Assembly: GCA_945861275.1 (NCBI GenBank)
Contig: CAMATZ010000035.1
Location: 1 to 64,000, forward strand
Source of the DNA: Bordetella parapertussis
Lineage (GTDB): Bacteria; Pseudomonadota; Gammaproteobacteria; Burkholderiales; SG8-41
Length of the DNA stretch: 64,000 nucleotides
Direction of reading: 5' to 3'
This document shows positions 8,669 to 16,831 of the stretch, piece by piece; the first letter of the stretch is position 1; every line of letters starts with the position of its first letter. Made by a program: the position numbers and the translations under genes. The notes under the pieces are model-generated. The model searched no databases. It saw nothing but the letters and a program-made list of their open reading frames with translations, and was not told the origin of the DNA.

Positions 8669-8914
8669 GTGAACAAACGGCGCGGTTTTACGCTGATTGA
8701 AATTGCGATAGTGCTGGTCATCATCGGGTTGTTGCTAGGCGGGATACACTTATGCCGCCCGACCGTACACCGCTGCCAGCGCCGCCCAAAACCCCTACAC
8801 TTCGTTTCGGCGGGTACCGCGCCTGCCGTTGCCAGATGCTTGAACGCAGCGAGGACGGCGTGGTTGGTACAAGGTAGTGTTGCGCCAAATTGCGCTGGTG
8901 CAACGCTGTTATAA
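8669..8914 (+). pseudogene. Decayed second copy of the prepilin-like gene
   Basis: Similarity to the 7283 gene begins in the leader (CTGGAATGCCGGAACA against CTGGAATACCGGAACA) and continues through RGFTLIEIAIVLVIIGLLLG. Two internal deletions follow. The middle part translates out of frame relative to the intact gene (the AYTAASAATNPYT region), then the frame is restored for TAWLVQGSVAPNCAGATLL, matching TAWLLTGAIEPNCAGATLF. It now starts with GTG and would encode only 81 residues. Confidence 0.75.
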
Positions 8915-9003
8915 GTAGGACGGGTACTGGCCAATGGCCGTAACCCATCATGCACGCTCAGACTGGCGATAAGTTTCACGCTCACTATCCCTACGCTTCG
9001 AGG

Positions 9004-9187
9004 CTAATCTATGCACACATCTGCGTAGCCCGGAAGAAGTCCGCAGGACGTATTCCGGGGAAGAAGCACGGCGCATCGACAGCACGCGAGTTGATCCACC
9101 CACACTTCCCCGGAATACGGCCATGAAAAGCCATGGCCTTCTTCCGGGCTACATGCTCTCGCACTCAAAGTTGTGTGCATAGACTAG
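9004..9187. mobile_element. MITE-like element B (184 bp) with 9-bp target duplication
   Basis: Terminal inverted repeats of 16 bp with one mismatch: CTAATCTATGCACACA (9004-9019) and the complement of TGTGTGCATAGACTAG (9172-9187). The internal repeats are GTAGCCCGGAAGAAG/CTTCTTCCGGGCTAC and CCCCGGAATACG. Both sides are flanked by GCTTCGAGG (8995-9003, 9188-9196), a perfect 9-bp direct repeat. It has no coding capacity and is inserted in the 3' end of the tacT remnant. Confidence 0.8.
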
Positions 9188-9334
9188 GCTTCGAGGGCAG
9201 CGCGCAGATCGGCTATGGTCGTCATTAGAATCATGGGGTCCAGCGGCGATACCGTCAGGCCCAGCCGCAGAGGCGGCAAGCTGGTGATGCTCCGACAGTG
9301 GCTCTGCTGACGAAAGCGTCACATCCTCGCCCAT
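9188..9334 (-). pseudogene. tacT-like GNAT toxin remnant
   Basis: The N-terminus MGEDVTLSSAEPLSEHHQLA matches the start of TacT-type acetyltransferase toxins. The core acetyltransferase domain is then missing. A different frame resumes with LTVSPLDPMILMTTIADLRA, which fits the C-terminal end of the same family. The start codon lies inside the end of the upstream antitoxin gene, as in intact tacAT operons. Element B sits directly at the 3' end. Confidence 0.65.
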
Positions 9335-9612
9335 GGCGGCGGCGTTTGCAGTGTCTTCCTAAGCCGATCATTGGCTTCTGCCGGCGCATCCAGGCGTTTC
9401 AGAAATTCCGCATACGCTTCGGGACTCACCGAAACTAATGCGCGGTCAAGCAAGGTATCCTCCGCCGCCCGCCGGGCCGCTTCCAGGATGAAATCTGTGC
9501 GCGTTTTGCCAGTCGAGTTTGCTGCGCGGTCGATCAAATTACGCGTTGTCGCCGGAATACAGAGATTCAGTGTGTTGCGCGCGGGCTTGGTCTGGGTTGC
9601 CGCTTTCATCAT
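9319..9612 (-). CDS. TacA-type (DUF1778) antitoxin, toxin partner broken
   Basis: 97 residues. An N-terminal ribbon-helix-helix-like region (NTLNLCIPATTRNLIDRAAN, then GKTRTDFILEAARRAAEDTLL) is the DUF1778/TacA signature. A C-terminal toxin-neutralising tail (about residues 60-95) follows. In TacAT pairs the antitoxin binds DNA and blocks a GNAT toxin that acetylates aminoacyl-tRNA. Here the toxin gene directly downstream is deleted and frameshifted, so this antitoxin is an orphan. Confidence 0.8.
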   Translation of the reverse strand: MMKAATQTKPARNTLNLCIPATTRNLIDRAANSTGKTRTDFILEAARRAAEDTLLDRALVSVSPEAYAEFLKRLDAPAEANDRLRKTLQTPPPWARM

Positions 9613-9685
9613 TCGCTCCTCATCCGGGCTTGTTTACTCACCACAGCATTGTGTAACGTCTTTGTCGTTACAGAGATGCCTTATG

Positions 9686-9835
9686 CAGGGTAAATTTGCT
9701 CTCAGAGAATAGCGTAGGGTGGGCAGACAGGTTTATCGTCTGCCCACGCGGTTTGGTATCCGCGTGGGCACAAAAGCGTGCCCACCCTACCGTCATTGAT
9801 TTCCATCATAAATTTCATAGAACAAAGTTACCCTG
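9686..9835. mobile_element. MITE-like element A, copy 2 (150 bp) with 9-bp target duplication
   Basis: Same length and structure as the 5344 copy. The right terminal repeat has one mismatch (CAAAGTTACCCTG). TGCCTTATG occurs on both sides (9677-9685 and 9836-9844), a perfect 9-bp target duplication. The right edge is about 60 bp upstream of the kdsD -10 box. Confidence 0.9.
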
Positions 9836-9892
9836 TGCCTTATGTTGCGCAATTGCAAGTTGGCACTGGCACGGAGCGCGCAAGGACTCTGC

Positions 9893-9898
9893 TATACT
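9893..9898 (+). promoter_or_regulatory. Candidate -10 box placing kdsD +1 at its ATG
   Basis: TATACT ends 6 nt before the ATG at 9905. With standard spacing, transcription would begin at the A of the start codon. There is no Shine-Dalgarno in the intervening TTTCCC. No convincing -35 is seen. Confidence 0.45.
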
Positions 9899-9904
9899 TT
9901 TCCC

Positions 9905-10918
9905 ATGAATTCAGCCCCACTTGCCCCTGACGGTACGGCGGCACAACACAGCGCGAGCGATACGCTGGCGGTGGCGCGGCAGGTGCTCGAAATCGAGGCG
10001 CGCGCGTTGCATCATGTCAGCACCCGTCTCGACGCAGGGTTTGCCGCGGCGGTGGAAAAAATCCTTGCCTGCACCGGGCGCGTGGTGGTCAGCGGTTTGG
10101 GCAAAACCGGGCATATCGCGCGCAAGATTGCGTCCACTCTGGCGAGTACCGGCACGCCGGCGTTTTTTGTGCATGCGGCCGAGGCCAGTCACGGTGACCT
10201 CGGCATGGTCACGCGCAACGACGTGTTTCTGGCGTTGTCCCATTCCGGCGAGAGCAGCGAAATCATGGCGCTGGTGCCGGTGTTAAAGCGTCAGGGCGCG
10301 GTGCTGATCGCGATCACCGGTAACGCAGCATCGTCGCTGGCGGCGCAGGCGCATGTACATCTATACGCGGGTGTCGAAATGGAGGCGTGTCCGCTGAATC
10401 TCGCGCCCACCGCGAGCACCACCGCGGCGCTCGCGCTGGGTGACGCGCTGGCGGTGGCGCTGATGCGTGCGCGCGGCTTTACGCGTGATGAATTCGCGCT
10501 GTCGCATCCCGGTGGCGCGCTGGGGCGGCGCTTGCTGACGCTGGTGCGGGATGTGATGCGCACCGGCGATGCGATTCCGGCAGTTGTGGAAACGGTGACG
10601 GCGATGGACGCGATGCGCGAAATGACGCGCGGCATGATGGGCATGACGGCGGTAGTCAACGCACGCCGCGAGGTGATTGCGATTTTCACCGACGGCGATC
10701 TGCGCCGCGCCCTCGAAAAAGGCGTGGATTTGCGGGTGACGCCGATTGCGCAGGTGATGACGCGCAAGCCGCGCACCTTGCGCGCCGACCAGTTGGCGGC
10801 CGAAGCGGTGGAGATCATGGAACGCAACAAGGTGAATCAGTTGCTGGTGGTCGATACCCAGGAGGTGCTGGCGGGCGCCTTGAATATGCACGATTTGTTC
10901 CGTGCAAAAGTTGTGTAA
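9905..10918 (+). CDS. kdsD: Arabinose-5-phosphate isomerase KdsD
   Basis: Converts ribulose-5-phosphate to arabinose-5-phosphate, the first step of Kdo synthesis. The 337-residue protein has an SIS domain (GLGKTGHIARKIASTLASTG at about residues 61-80, then LSHSGESSE) and two CBS domains (about 210-335). The ATG at 9905 gives a family-like N-terminus; an upstream ATG at 9842 would add 21 residues that overlap the element A target duplication. It is the first gene of a typical kdsD-kdsC-lptCAB-rpoN cluster. Confidence 0.95.
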   Translation: MNSAPLAPDGTAAQHSASDTLAVARQVLEIEARALHHVSTRLDAGFAAAVEKILACTGRVVVSGLGKTGHIARKIASTLASTGTPAFFVHAAEASHGDLGMVTRNDVFLALSHSGESSEIMALVPVLKRQGAVLIAITGNAASSLAAQAHVHLYAGVEMEACPLNLAPTASTTAALALGDALAVALMRARGFTRDEFALSHPGGALGRRLLTLVRDVMRTGDAIPAVVETVTAMDAMREMTRGMMGMTAVVNARREVIAIFTDGDLRRALEKGVDLRVTPIAQVMTRKPRTLRADQLAAEAVEIMERNKVNQLLVVDTQEVLAGALNMHDLFRAKVV

Positions 10919-10931
10919 GTATTTGATTTAT

Positions 10932-11453
10932 ATGGACATTATATTTCGTGCGAAACAGGTGCGCTTGGCCGCCTTCGATGTCGATGGCGTGCTCACCGAC
11001 GGCGCCTTGTATTACACCGACGCGGGCGAGGAATTCAAGGCGTTTAATGTGCAGGATGGTCAGGGCCTGAAAATGTTGCAGGAATCGGGGGTGACCATCG
11101 CCATCATCACCAGCCGCAGTTCGAAGCTGGTGGCGAATCGCGCGCGCAATCTGGGTATCGAGCATTTGTATCAGGGCGTTGAAGACAAGCTGGATGCGAT
11201 GAACGCGCTGCTGCAACGGCTGGGGCTGAGTCTCGACGAGGCCGGCTACATGGGCGACGATGTGATTGATTTGCCGCTGCTGCGGCGCTGCGGCTTCGCG
11301 GCGTCGGTGCCCGAGGCGCCGGCGCTGGTGCGGCAACACGCGCATTACGTAACGCGCGCCGGCGGCGGACACGGTGCGGTGCGCGAGTTTTGCGAATATG
11401 TGTTGCATGCGCAAGGCACGCTGGATGCGGCGCTGGCGCGCTATCTGGTCTAG
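10932..11453 (+). CDS. kdsC: Kdo-8-phosphate phosphatase KdsC
   Basis: HAD-superfamily phosphatase of 173 residues that releases free Kdo. The catalytic Asp motif is AFDVDGVLTDG, motif II is IAIITSRSS and the late acidic motif is GYMGDDVIDLPLL. The ATG at 10932 starts MDIIFRAKQVRLAAFDVDG, matching the family. It lies 13 bp behind kdsD, and the join (10916-10933) is unusually AT-rich. Confidence 0.95.
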   Translation: MDIIFRAKQVRLAAFDVDGVLTDGALYYTDAGEEFKAFNVQDGQGLKMLQESGVTIAIITSRSSKLVANRARNLGIEHLYQGVEDKLDAMNALLQRLGLSLDEAGYMGDDVIDLPLLRRCGFAASVPEAPALVRQHAHYVTRAGGGHGAVREFCEYVLHAQGTLDAALARYLV

Positions 11454-11462
11454 CAACCCGCG

Positions 11463-12047
11463 ATGGGCGAGCGGCTTTCAAACTTGTTTCCGCTGGTGTT
11501 GCTGGTGCTGCTGGCGGCGCTCACCTACTGGCTCGATCGCGCGGTGCAAAGCCCGTTTACGCCACAGCAAAAACCGCTGGTGCACGAAGCCGACTACACC
11601 GCCGATAAACTGCTGGCGACGCGCATGGATTTAAACGGGCGCATACGCGATACACTGTACGCGGTGAAGTTGGTGCATTTTCCCGACGACGACAGCAGCG
11701 AGCTCGAACAGCCGCGTTTTATTACGCATGGACAGGGCGCGCCATTGGGCATAACCTCGAAACATGCACTGGTATCGAGCAATGGCGGCAATCTGTATTT
11801 TCGCGGCGAGGTGCGGGTGACCCGCGCGCCGTCAGATGGCAACAACACCCTCACGGTAACCACGGAGTATCTGCATGTGATGCCGGATGACCATATCGCG
11901 AAAACCGATCACGCGGTGACCCTCCGCGAACCGCGCATGACCCTGTCGGCGTCGGCCATGGAATTGAACACGGAAACGCGTGTGTTAAAACTGACGGGTG
12001 GAGTCAAAGGTGTTTACCATGATGCAAAATCCGCTGCGCGCCCCTAG
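11463..12047 (+). CDS. lptC: LPS export protein LptC
   Basis: 194 residues with one N-terminal membrane anchor (LVLLVLLAALTYWLD) and a periplasmic beta-jellyroll domain. LptC links the LptBFG ATPase complex to LptA and passes LPS across the periplasm. Sequence similarity within this family is low, but position between kdsC and lptA, topology and length all agree. Its end overlaps the lptA start by 29 bp. Confidence 0.9.
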   Translation: MGERLSNLFPLVLLVLLAALTYWLDRAVQSPFTPQQKPLVHEADYTADKLLATRMDLNGRIRDTLYAVKLVHFPDDDSSELEQPRFITHGQGAPLGITSKHALVSSNGGNLYFRGEVRVTRAPSDGNNTLTVTTEYLHVMPDDHIAKTDHAVTLREPRMTLSASAMELNTETRVLKLTGGVKGVYHDAKSAARP

Positions 12048-12681
12048 CGTGCCGGTGAAACGGGCGCCGGTGAAACTGCTGCCATGGATAGTGCCGCTGT
12101 TGCTGCTGCTGGCCTTGCTGCCGGTGGCCGCGTCCGCTGAAAAGGCGGACCGCGCCAAGGCGATCAATGTGGAGTCCGAACGCGTCACCGTGGATGACGT
12201 GAAGCAGTTGTCGGTATTCGAAGGCAATGTGGTGTTGACGCAAGGCACCATGATAATCCGCGGCGACCGCATGGAAGTGCGTCAGGACAAGGTAGGTTTC
12301 AAACACGGCACGGTGTGGGGCAAGCGCGCCTACTTTCGCCAAAAACGCGAGGGCGTCAATGAATTCATCGAGGGCTGGGCTGAGCGCGTGGAGTACGACA
12401 GCCGCGCCGACAAGTTGCAGCTATTCACGCGCGCGGCTTTGAAACGCGGCGACGATGATGTTTCCGGTGACTATATTTCGTACGACGCCAACACCGAGTT
12501 CTTTCAGGTGATCGGCGGCGGCGCCAAGGCGGCCAGCAGCAACAATCCCGACGGACGGGTGCGCACCGTGCTGCAACCCAAAACGAAATCTCCGCTGCCG
12601 GCAACCGCTCAGCGGCCGCTGCCCTTGCGCTCCGCGGACGACATCGCGGCGCCGCGTGATCAGCCGGCGGCGCCCCGCTAA
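12019..12681 (+). CDS. lptA: LPS transport periplasmic protein LptA
   Basis: 220 residues. A signal peptide (LPWIVPLLLLLALLPVAASA) is followed by an OstA-like domain with INVESERVTVDD, EGNVVLTQGTMIIRGDRMEV and WAERVEYDSRADKLQLF. LptA forms the periplasmic bridge for LPS. The ATG at 12019 has AAAGG 9 nt upstream, and an adjacent ATG at 12022 is also possible. The Pro/Ala-rich tail (about residues 180-220) extends beyond the usual fold. Confidence 0.93.
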   Translation: MMQNPLRAPSVPVKRAPVKLLPWIVPLLLLLALLPVAASAEKADRAKAINVESERVTVDDVKQLSVFEGNVVLTQGTMIIRGDRMEVRQDKVGFKHGTVWGKRAYFRQKREGVNEFIEGWAERVEYDSRADKLQLFTRAALKRGDDDVSGDYISYDANTEFFQVIGGGAKAASSNNPDGRVRTVLQPKTKSPLPATAQRPLPLRSADDIAAPRDQPAAPR

Positions 12682-12693
12682 TCCGCCCGCGTC

Positions 12694-13467
12694 ATGCCTG
12701 ATCAGACGGATGCCTGCGCCGCCACCAGCACTGCCGCCGCACCGCGCAGCGCGTTGAAAGCCGAGCGGCTGCGCAAGCGCTACCGCGCGCGCACTGTTGT
12801 TCACGATGTATCGCTGGAAGTCCATAGCGGCGAAGTGATCGGGCTGCTGGGCCCCAACGGCGCCGGCAAGACCACCTGCTTTTACATGATGGTGGGCCTC
12901 ACGCCGATGGACGGCGGCGAACTGTATCTCGACGGGCAGCGCCTCACGCACATGCCGATCCACCGCCGCGCGCAGCTGGGGGTGTCGTATTTGCCGCAGG
13001 AGGCATCGATCTTTCGCCGCATGTCGGTGGCCGATAACATACGCGCCATACTCGAATTGCAAAACCGGCGCGAGGTGGATATCACCAACCGGCTCGATGA
13101 CCTGCTGCGCGACCTGCACATCACGCACTTGCGCGACAATGCCGCGATCAGTCTGTCGGGCGGCGAGCGGCGGCGCGTGGAAATCGCGCGTGCGCTGGCG
13201 ACCTCGCCGCGCTTTATTTTGCTGGATGAGCCGTTTGCCGGGGTGGATCCGATTGCGGTGATCGAGATCCAGAAAATCATCGGCTTTCTGAAAGAGCGCG
13301 GCATCGGCGTGGTGATTACGGATCACAACGTGCGTGAAACGCTGGGTATCTGCGACCGCGCTTACATTATCAATGAAGGCACCGTGCTGGCGTACGGGAC
13401 GCCCACCGAAATCGTCTATAATGAAAACGTCAGAAGGATCTACCTGGGAGAAAACTTCCGCCTCTAG
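12694..13467 (+). CDS. lptB: LPS export ABC transporter ATPase LptB
   Basis: 257 residues. It has Walker [10 protein letters not shown], signature [15 protein letters not shown] and Walker [14 protein letters not shown], with the LptB-typical switch H in [10 protein letters not shown]. It powers LPS extraction with LptFG, which are not in this window. It lies 12 bp behind lptA and upstream of rpoN, the usual betaproteobacterial order. Confidence 0.96.
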   Translation: MPDQTDACAATSTAAAPRSALKAERLRKRYRARTVVHDVSLEVHSGEVIGLLGPNGAGKTTCFYMMVGLTPMDGGELYLDGQRLTHMPIHRRAQLGVSYLPQEASIFRRMSVADNIRAILELQNRREVDITNRLDDLLRDLHITHLRDNAAISLSGGERRRVEIARALATSPRFILLDEPFAGVDPIAVIEIQKIIGFLKERGIGVVITDHNVRETLGICDRAYIINEGTVLAYGTPTEIVYNENVRRIYLGENFRL

Positions 13468-13536
13468 CCGTACTGCCCGCGCGTGCGTTCTCTACGCACA
13501 ATAGCGCCGGCTTCCGGACAGCTAACGACACCCACC

Positions 13537-15012
13537 ATGAAGCACTCGTTACAACTTCGGCTTTCACAACACCTCACGCTCACACCGCAGTTGCAGCAGG
13601 CGATCCGGCTGCTGCAGCTTTCGACGCAGGAACTCGATCAGGAGATCGAACGTTACCTGCGCGACAATCCCTTGCTGGAACGCGATGAGAATATTGCCGA
13701 GGCCGCGCCGGGAAGCGCGCGTGCGCCGGAGGGCGCGCCGCATGAATCCGCAAGTGCTGCGCCGAATGATGAAGCGCATGATGCTGCTGCTGCCGGCGAC
13801 GGCGGCGCCACGCGCGAGGAAGCAGAGCCGAGAACCGACATCCTGGCAGAGCTCAATTACGGCGCGTCGGGCGAGCGCGACGACCGCGATGGTGACGGCG
13901 AGGACCGCGATTATCCGCAAGTGGCGAGTGATATGCCCACGCTGCGCGAGCATTTGCTGTCGCAACTCGCGCTGCTCAACCTGCCGCAGCGCGATCGCAT
14001 ACTCACCGCACTGTTGATCGACACGCTGGATGAAGCGGGCTACCTCACGCAGAGTCTGGACGAAGTGCAGGCCATGCTGCCCGAAGAGTTGGCGGTGGAT
14101 GCGGTGGAACTGGCGACTGCGTTGCGGCATATACAGCAGCTGGAGCCGGCCGGCATCGGCGCGCGCTCGCTCGGCGAGTGCCTCGCGCTGCAGCTCGCGG
14201 CGCTGCCCGCATGCACCGCGTATTGCGCGCAGGCGACGGTGGTGGTCACGCAACACCTCGATGCGCTGGCGGGCAAGGACTACGCGCGCCTGAAGCGCGC
14301 GCTGCACTGCGATGACAATGCGCTGCGCGCGGTGCAAAAACTCATCACCAGTCTGCAGCCGAAGCCGGGGCGCGACTATGCGCAGGCTGATATTCGTTAC
14401 GTGATTCCCGATGTCATGGTAGACAAAAAAAAGGGCTTATGGGTGGTTGCACTGAACGCCGAGGCGATGCCGAAATTGCGCCTGAACCGCCTCTACGCCG
14501 ACATACTGTCGCGCGGGCGCAACGGTTCGCATTCCCTGAGCGGCCAGTTGCAGGAGGCCAAATGGCTGATCAAAAACGTGCAGCAGCGCTTTGACACGAT
14601 ATTGCGCGTGTCGCAGGCCATCGTTGACCGCCAGCGCAACTTTCTGGAGCACGGCGCCATCGCCATGCGCCCGCTGGTGTTGCGTGAAATCGCCGAGGTG
14701 CTGGCGCTGCATGAATCCACGGTGTCGCGCGTCACCACCAACAAATTCATGCGCACGCCGCGCGGCATTTATGAATTGAAGTATTTCTTCGGCAGCCATG
14801 TCAGCACCGACGCCGGCGGAGTGGCGTCGAGCACCGCCATCCGCGCGTTGATCAAGCAACTGGTGGGCAGCGAAAATTCGCACAAGCCCCTGAGCGACGC
14901 GCGGCTGTCAAATCTTCTTGGGCAGCAAGGCATCGTGGTGGCCCGCCGCACGGTAGCCAAGTACCGTGAGTCACTGCGGATTTTACCGGGCAATCTCAGA
15001 AAAACCCTATGA
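13537..15012 (+). CDS. rpoN: RNA polymerase sigma-54 factor RpoN
   Basis: 491 residues. The N-terminal Gln-rich activator-interaction region (QLRLSQHLTLTPQLQQAIRL) is followed by an acidic linker, the core-binding domain, a helix-turn-helix and the C-terminal RpoN box ARRTVAKYRE. The ATG at 13537 begins MKHSLQLRLSQ, as in the family. It can serve the sigma-54-dependent regulator at 30921, which has the GAFTGA loop. Confidence 0.96.
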   Translation: MKHSLQLRLSQHLTLTPQLQQAIRLLQLSTQELDQEIERYLRDNPLLERDENIAEAAPGSARAPEGAPHESASAAPNDEAHDAAAAGDGGATREEAEPRTDILAELNYGASGERDDRDGDGEDRDYPQVASDMPTLREHLLSQLALLNLPQRDRILTALLIDTLDEAGYLTQSLDEVQAMLPEELAVDAVELATALRHIQQLEPAGIGARSLGECLALQLAALPACTAYCAQATVVVTQHLDALAGKDYARLKRALHCDDNALRAVQKLITSLQPKPGRDYAQADIRYVIPDVMVDKKKGLWVVALNAEAMPKLRLNRLYADILSRGRNGSHSLSGQLQEAKWLIKNVQQRFDTILRVSQAIVDRQRNFLEHGAIAMRPLVLREIAEVLALHESTVSRVTTNKFMRTPRGIYELKYFFGSHVSTDAGGVASSTAIRALIKQLVGSENSHKPLSDARLSNLLGQQGIVVARRTVAKYRESLRILPGNLRKTL

Positions 15013-15025
15013 AGGAGGTCGCATC

Positions 15026-15379
15026 ATGAATTTACATATCACTGGTCACCACGTTCAGGTTACCTCTGCGATCCGCGATTACGTCAGCGCCAAAATGGAG
15101 CGTGTCACCAAGCATTTCGACCACGTGATCGACGTCAGTGTGATTATGTCGGTGGCCAAGCTGCAGCACAAGATCGAGGTGACGGTGCATGTGCGGGGAC
15201 GTGATATTTTCTGCGAAAGCACGGAGAAAGACATGTACGTGGCGATCGACGCCCTGATCGACAAGCTCGACCGCGCCATCATCAAACACAAGGAGAAAAA
15301 TCTGGAGCACCGTCACGGCGAGCTGCCCATGAAGCAGCAGGCGTTGGAGGAAGACCTGACACAACGGCCGCCGCAATAA
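15026..15379 (+). CDS. hpf: Ribosome hibernation promoting factor HPF
   Basis: 117 residues, beginning MNLHITGHHVQVTSAIRDYV, of the short HPF/YfiA fold that binds the 30S subunit in slow growth. A strong Shine-Dalgarno (GAAGGAGGT, 15011-15019) sets the start. It follows rpoN by 13 bp and precedes ptsN, the conserved order. The C-terminal tail after residue about 95 is Gln/Glu-rich. Confidence 0.94.
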   Translation: MNLHITGHHVQVTSAIRDYVSAKMERVTKHFDHVIDVSVIMSVAKLQHKIEVTVHVRGRDIFCESTEKDMYVAIDALIDKLDRAIIKHKEKNLEHRHGELPMKQQALEEDLTQRPPQ

Positions 15380-15411
15380 GCGCTGCGACAACGACTTTCA
15401 GGCCTGGTACC

Positions 15412-15888
15412 ATGAATCCCGTTGCACAAATACTGCCGCTGTCCAATGTGCTGATCGATATGGACCTGTCGAGCAAAAAGCGTGTTTTTGAACAGGCCGG
15501 CCTGCTGTTTGAAAACAATCACAGCATCGCGCGCGCGCAGGTGTTCGACAGCTTGTTCGCGCGCGAGAAGCTGGGCTCTACCGGCCTCGGGCAGGGGGTG
15601 GCGATCCCGCATGGCCGCGTCAAGGGTCTGAAAAACGCGGTCGGCGCGCTGGTGCGGATGAAAGCGCCGATTCCATTTGACGCGCCGGACGGTGTGGGGG
15701 TTAACCTGATATTTTTGTTGATGGTGCCCGACCGCGCCACCGATGCGCACCTGCAAATTTTGTCGGTGCTCGCCGAAATGTTCAGTGACAAGGCGTTTCG
15801 CGGCGAACTGCTTGCCGCGGCGACGGTATCCGCGCTGCATGCCCTGATAACCAACTGGCGTTCCCATGCCCCAGATCAGCATCGCTAA
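15412..15888 (+). CDS. ptsN: Nitrogen-PTS EIIA protein PtsN
   Basis: 158-residue EIIA-Ntr. The phosphoacceptor His lies in GVAIPHGRVKGL (about residue 66), and the fold motif VNLIFLLMVPDRATDAHLQIL is present in two adjoining parts. It relays phosphate from NPr and regulates K+ and nitrogen-related functions. Its end overlaps hprK by 23 bp, so the two are translationally coupled. Confidence 0.94.
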   Translation: MNPVAQILPLSNVLIDMDLSSKKRVFEQAGLLFENNHSIARAQVFDSLFAREKLGSTGLGQGVAIPHGRVKGLKNAVGALVRMKAPIPFDAPDGVGVNLIFLLMVPDRATDAHLQILSVLAEMFSDKAFRGELLAAATVSALHALITNWRSHAPDQHR

Positions 15889-16831
15889 GCTGTTCGAGGA
15901 CAATCACCTCCGCCTCCAGCTCGCGTGGTGCGCGGGTGCGAACGGCGGCGCGCGCAAGCTCGACGACGAACTGACCAAGGATTCATCCAAAGGCCTGATC
16001 GGTCATTTGAATTTCATACACCCCAATCTGATACAGGTGCTGGGGGTATCCGAAATTCAGTACATCGAGAGCATGCACCACGCGGATAGCGCAGCCTGCG
16101 CGGCCACGCTGCGGCAGGTGGCCACACGTGATCTGGCGTGTTTTATCGTCACCGGCGCGTTGCCTGTGCCGCAGGCCCTGATGGACGCCGCGACGGATAC
16201 CGCCACACCGCTCATGACCTCGCCGATGCCCAGCGTCGAACTGATGTGGATGCTGCGGCCGTATCTTGCGCGCGCGCTGGCCGCATGCATCACGGTGCAC
16301 GGCGTGATGCTGGATGTGCTGGGCATGGGGGTATTGATCACCGGCGTATCGGGCGCGGGCAAAAGCGAGCTGGCGCTGGAACTGATTTCGCGCGGCAGCG
16401 GTCTGATCGCCGATGATGTGGTCGAGCTGTATCGCGTGGGCCCGGAAAACATCGATGGCCGCTGTCCGCCGTTGTTGAAGGATTTTCTCGAAGTGCGCGG
16501 CCTCGGCGTGCTCAATATCCGCACCATATTCGGCGAATCGGCGCTGCGTCCGCGCAAGGCGTTAAAGCTCATCGTGCATCTGGAGCGTCCCGGCGCCGGC
16601 GAAGCGCCCGCCGAGCGGTTGCCGCTGAAACCCGGCGCCGAAAACATCATGGGCGTGCATATACGCAAAGTGTCGATTCCGGTGGCGGCGGGCCGCAACC
16701 TCGCGGTGCTGACCGAGGCCGCGGTGCGCAATTACGTGCTGCAGTTGCGCGGCATGGACAGCACCCGCGAGTTCATCGAGCGCCAGGCGCAACAGATGGA
16801 GGTCGTGGATGACGAAGACGACCGGCTGTGA
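15866..16831 (+). CDS. hprK: HPr kinase/phosphorylase HprK
   Basis: 321 residues. The Walker A motif is GVSGAGKSELALEL, and the HprK signature region is EVRGLGVLNIRTIFGESALR. It phosphorylates or dephosphorylates HPr on Ser. It is found in betaproteobacteria but not in enteric bacteria, which supports the taxonomic call. The HPr and EI genes that often follow are not in this window. It overlaps rapZ by 23 bp. Confidence 0.95.
   Translation: MPQISIAKLFEDNHLRLQLAWCAGANGGARKLDDELTKDSSKGLIGHLNFIHPNLIQVLGVSEIQYIESMHHADSAACAATLRQVATRDLACFIVTGALPVPQALMDAATDTATPLMTSPMPSVELMWMLRPYLARALAACITVHGVMLDVLGMGVLITGVSGAGKSELALELISRGSGLIADDVVELYRVGPENIDGRCPPLLKDFLEVRGLGVLNIRTIFGESALRPRKALKLIVHLERPGAGEAPAERLPLKPGAENIMGVHIRKVSIPVAAGRNLAVLTEAAVRNYVLQLRGMDSTREFIERQAQQMEVVDDEDDRL

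Noticed and set aside
5344-9835. Region 5.3-9.8 kb as a composite transposon bounded by the two element A copies
   Set aside because: Each copy has its own flanking duplication (decayed for copy 1), which indicates independent insertions, and no transposase is present.
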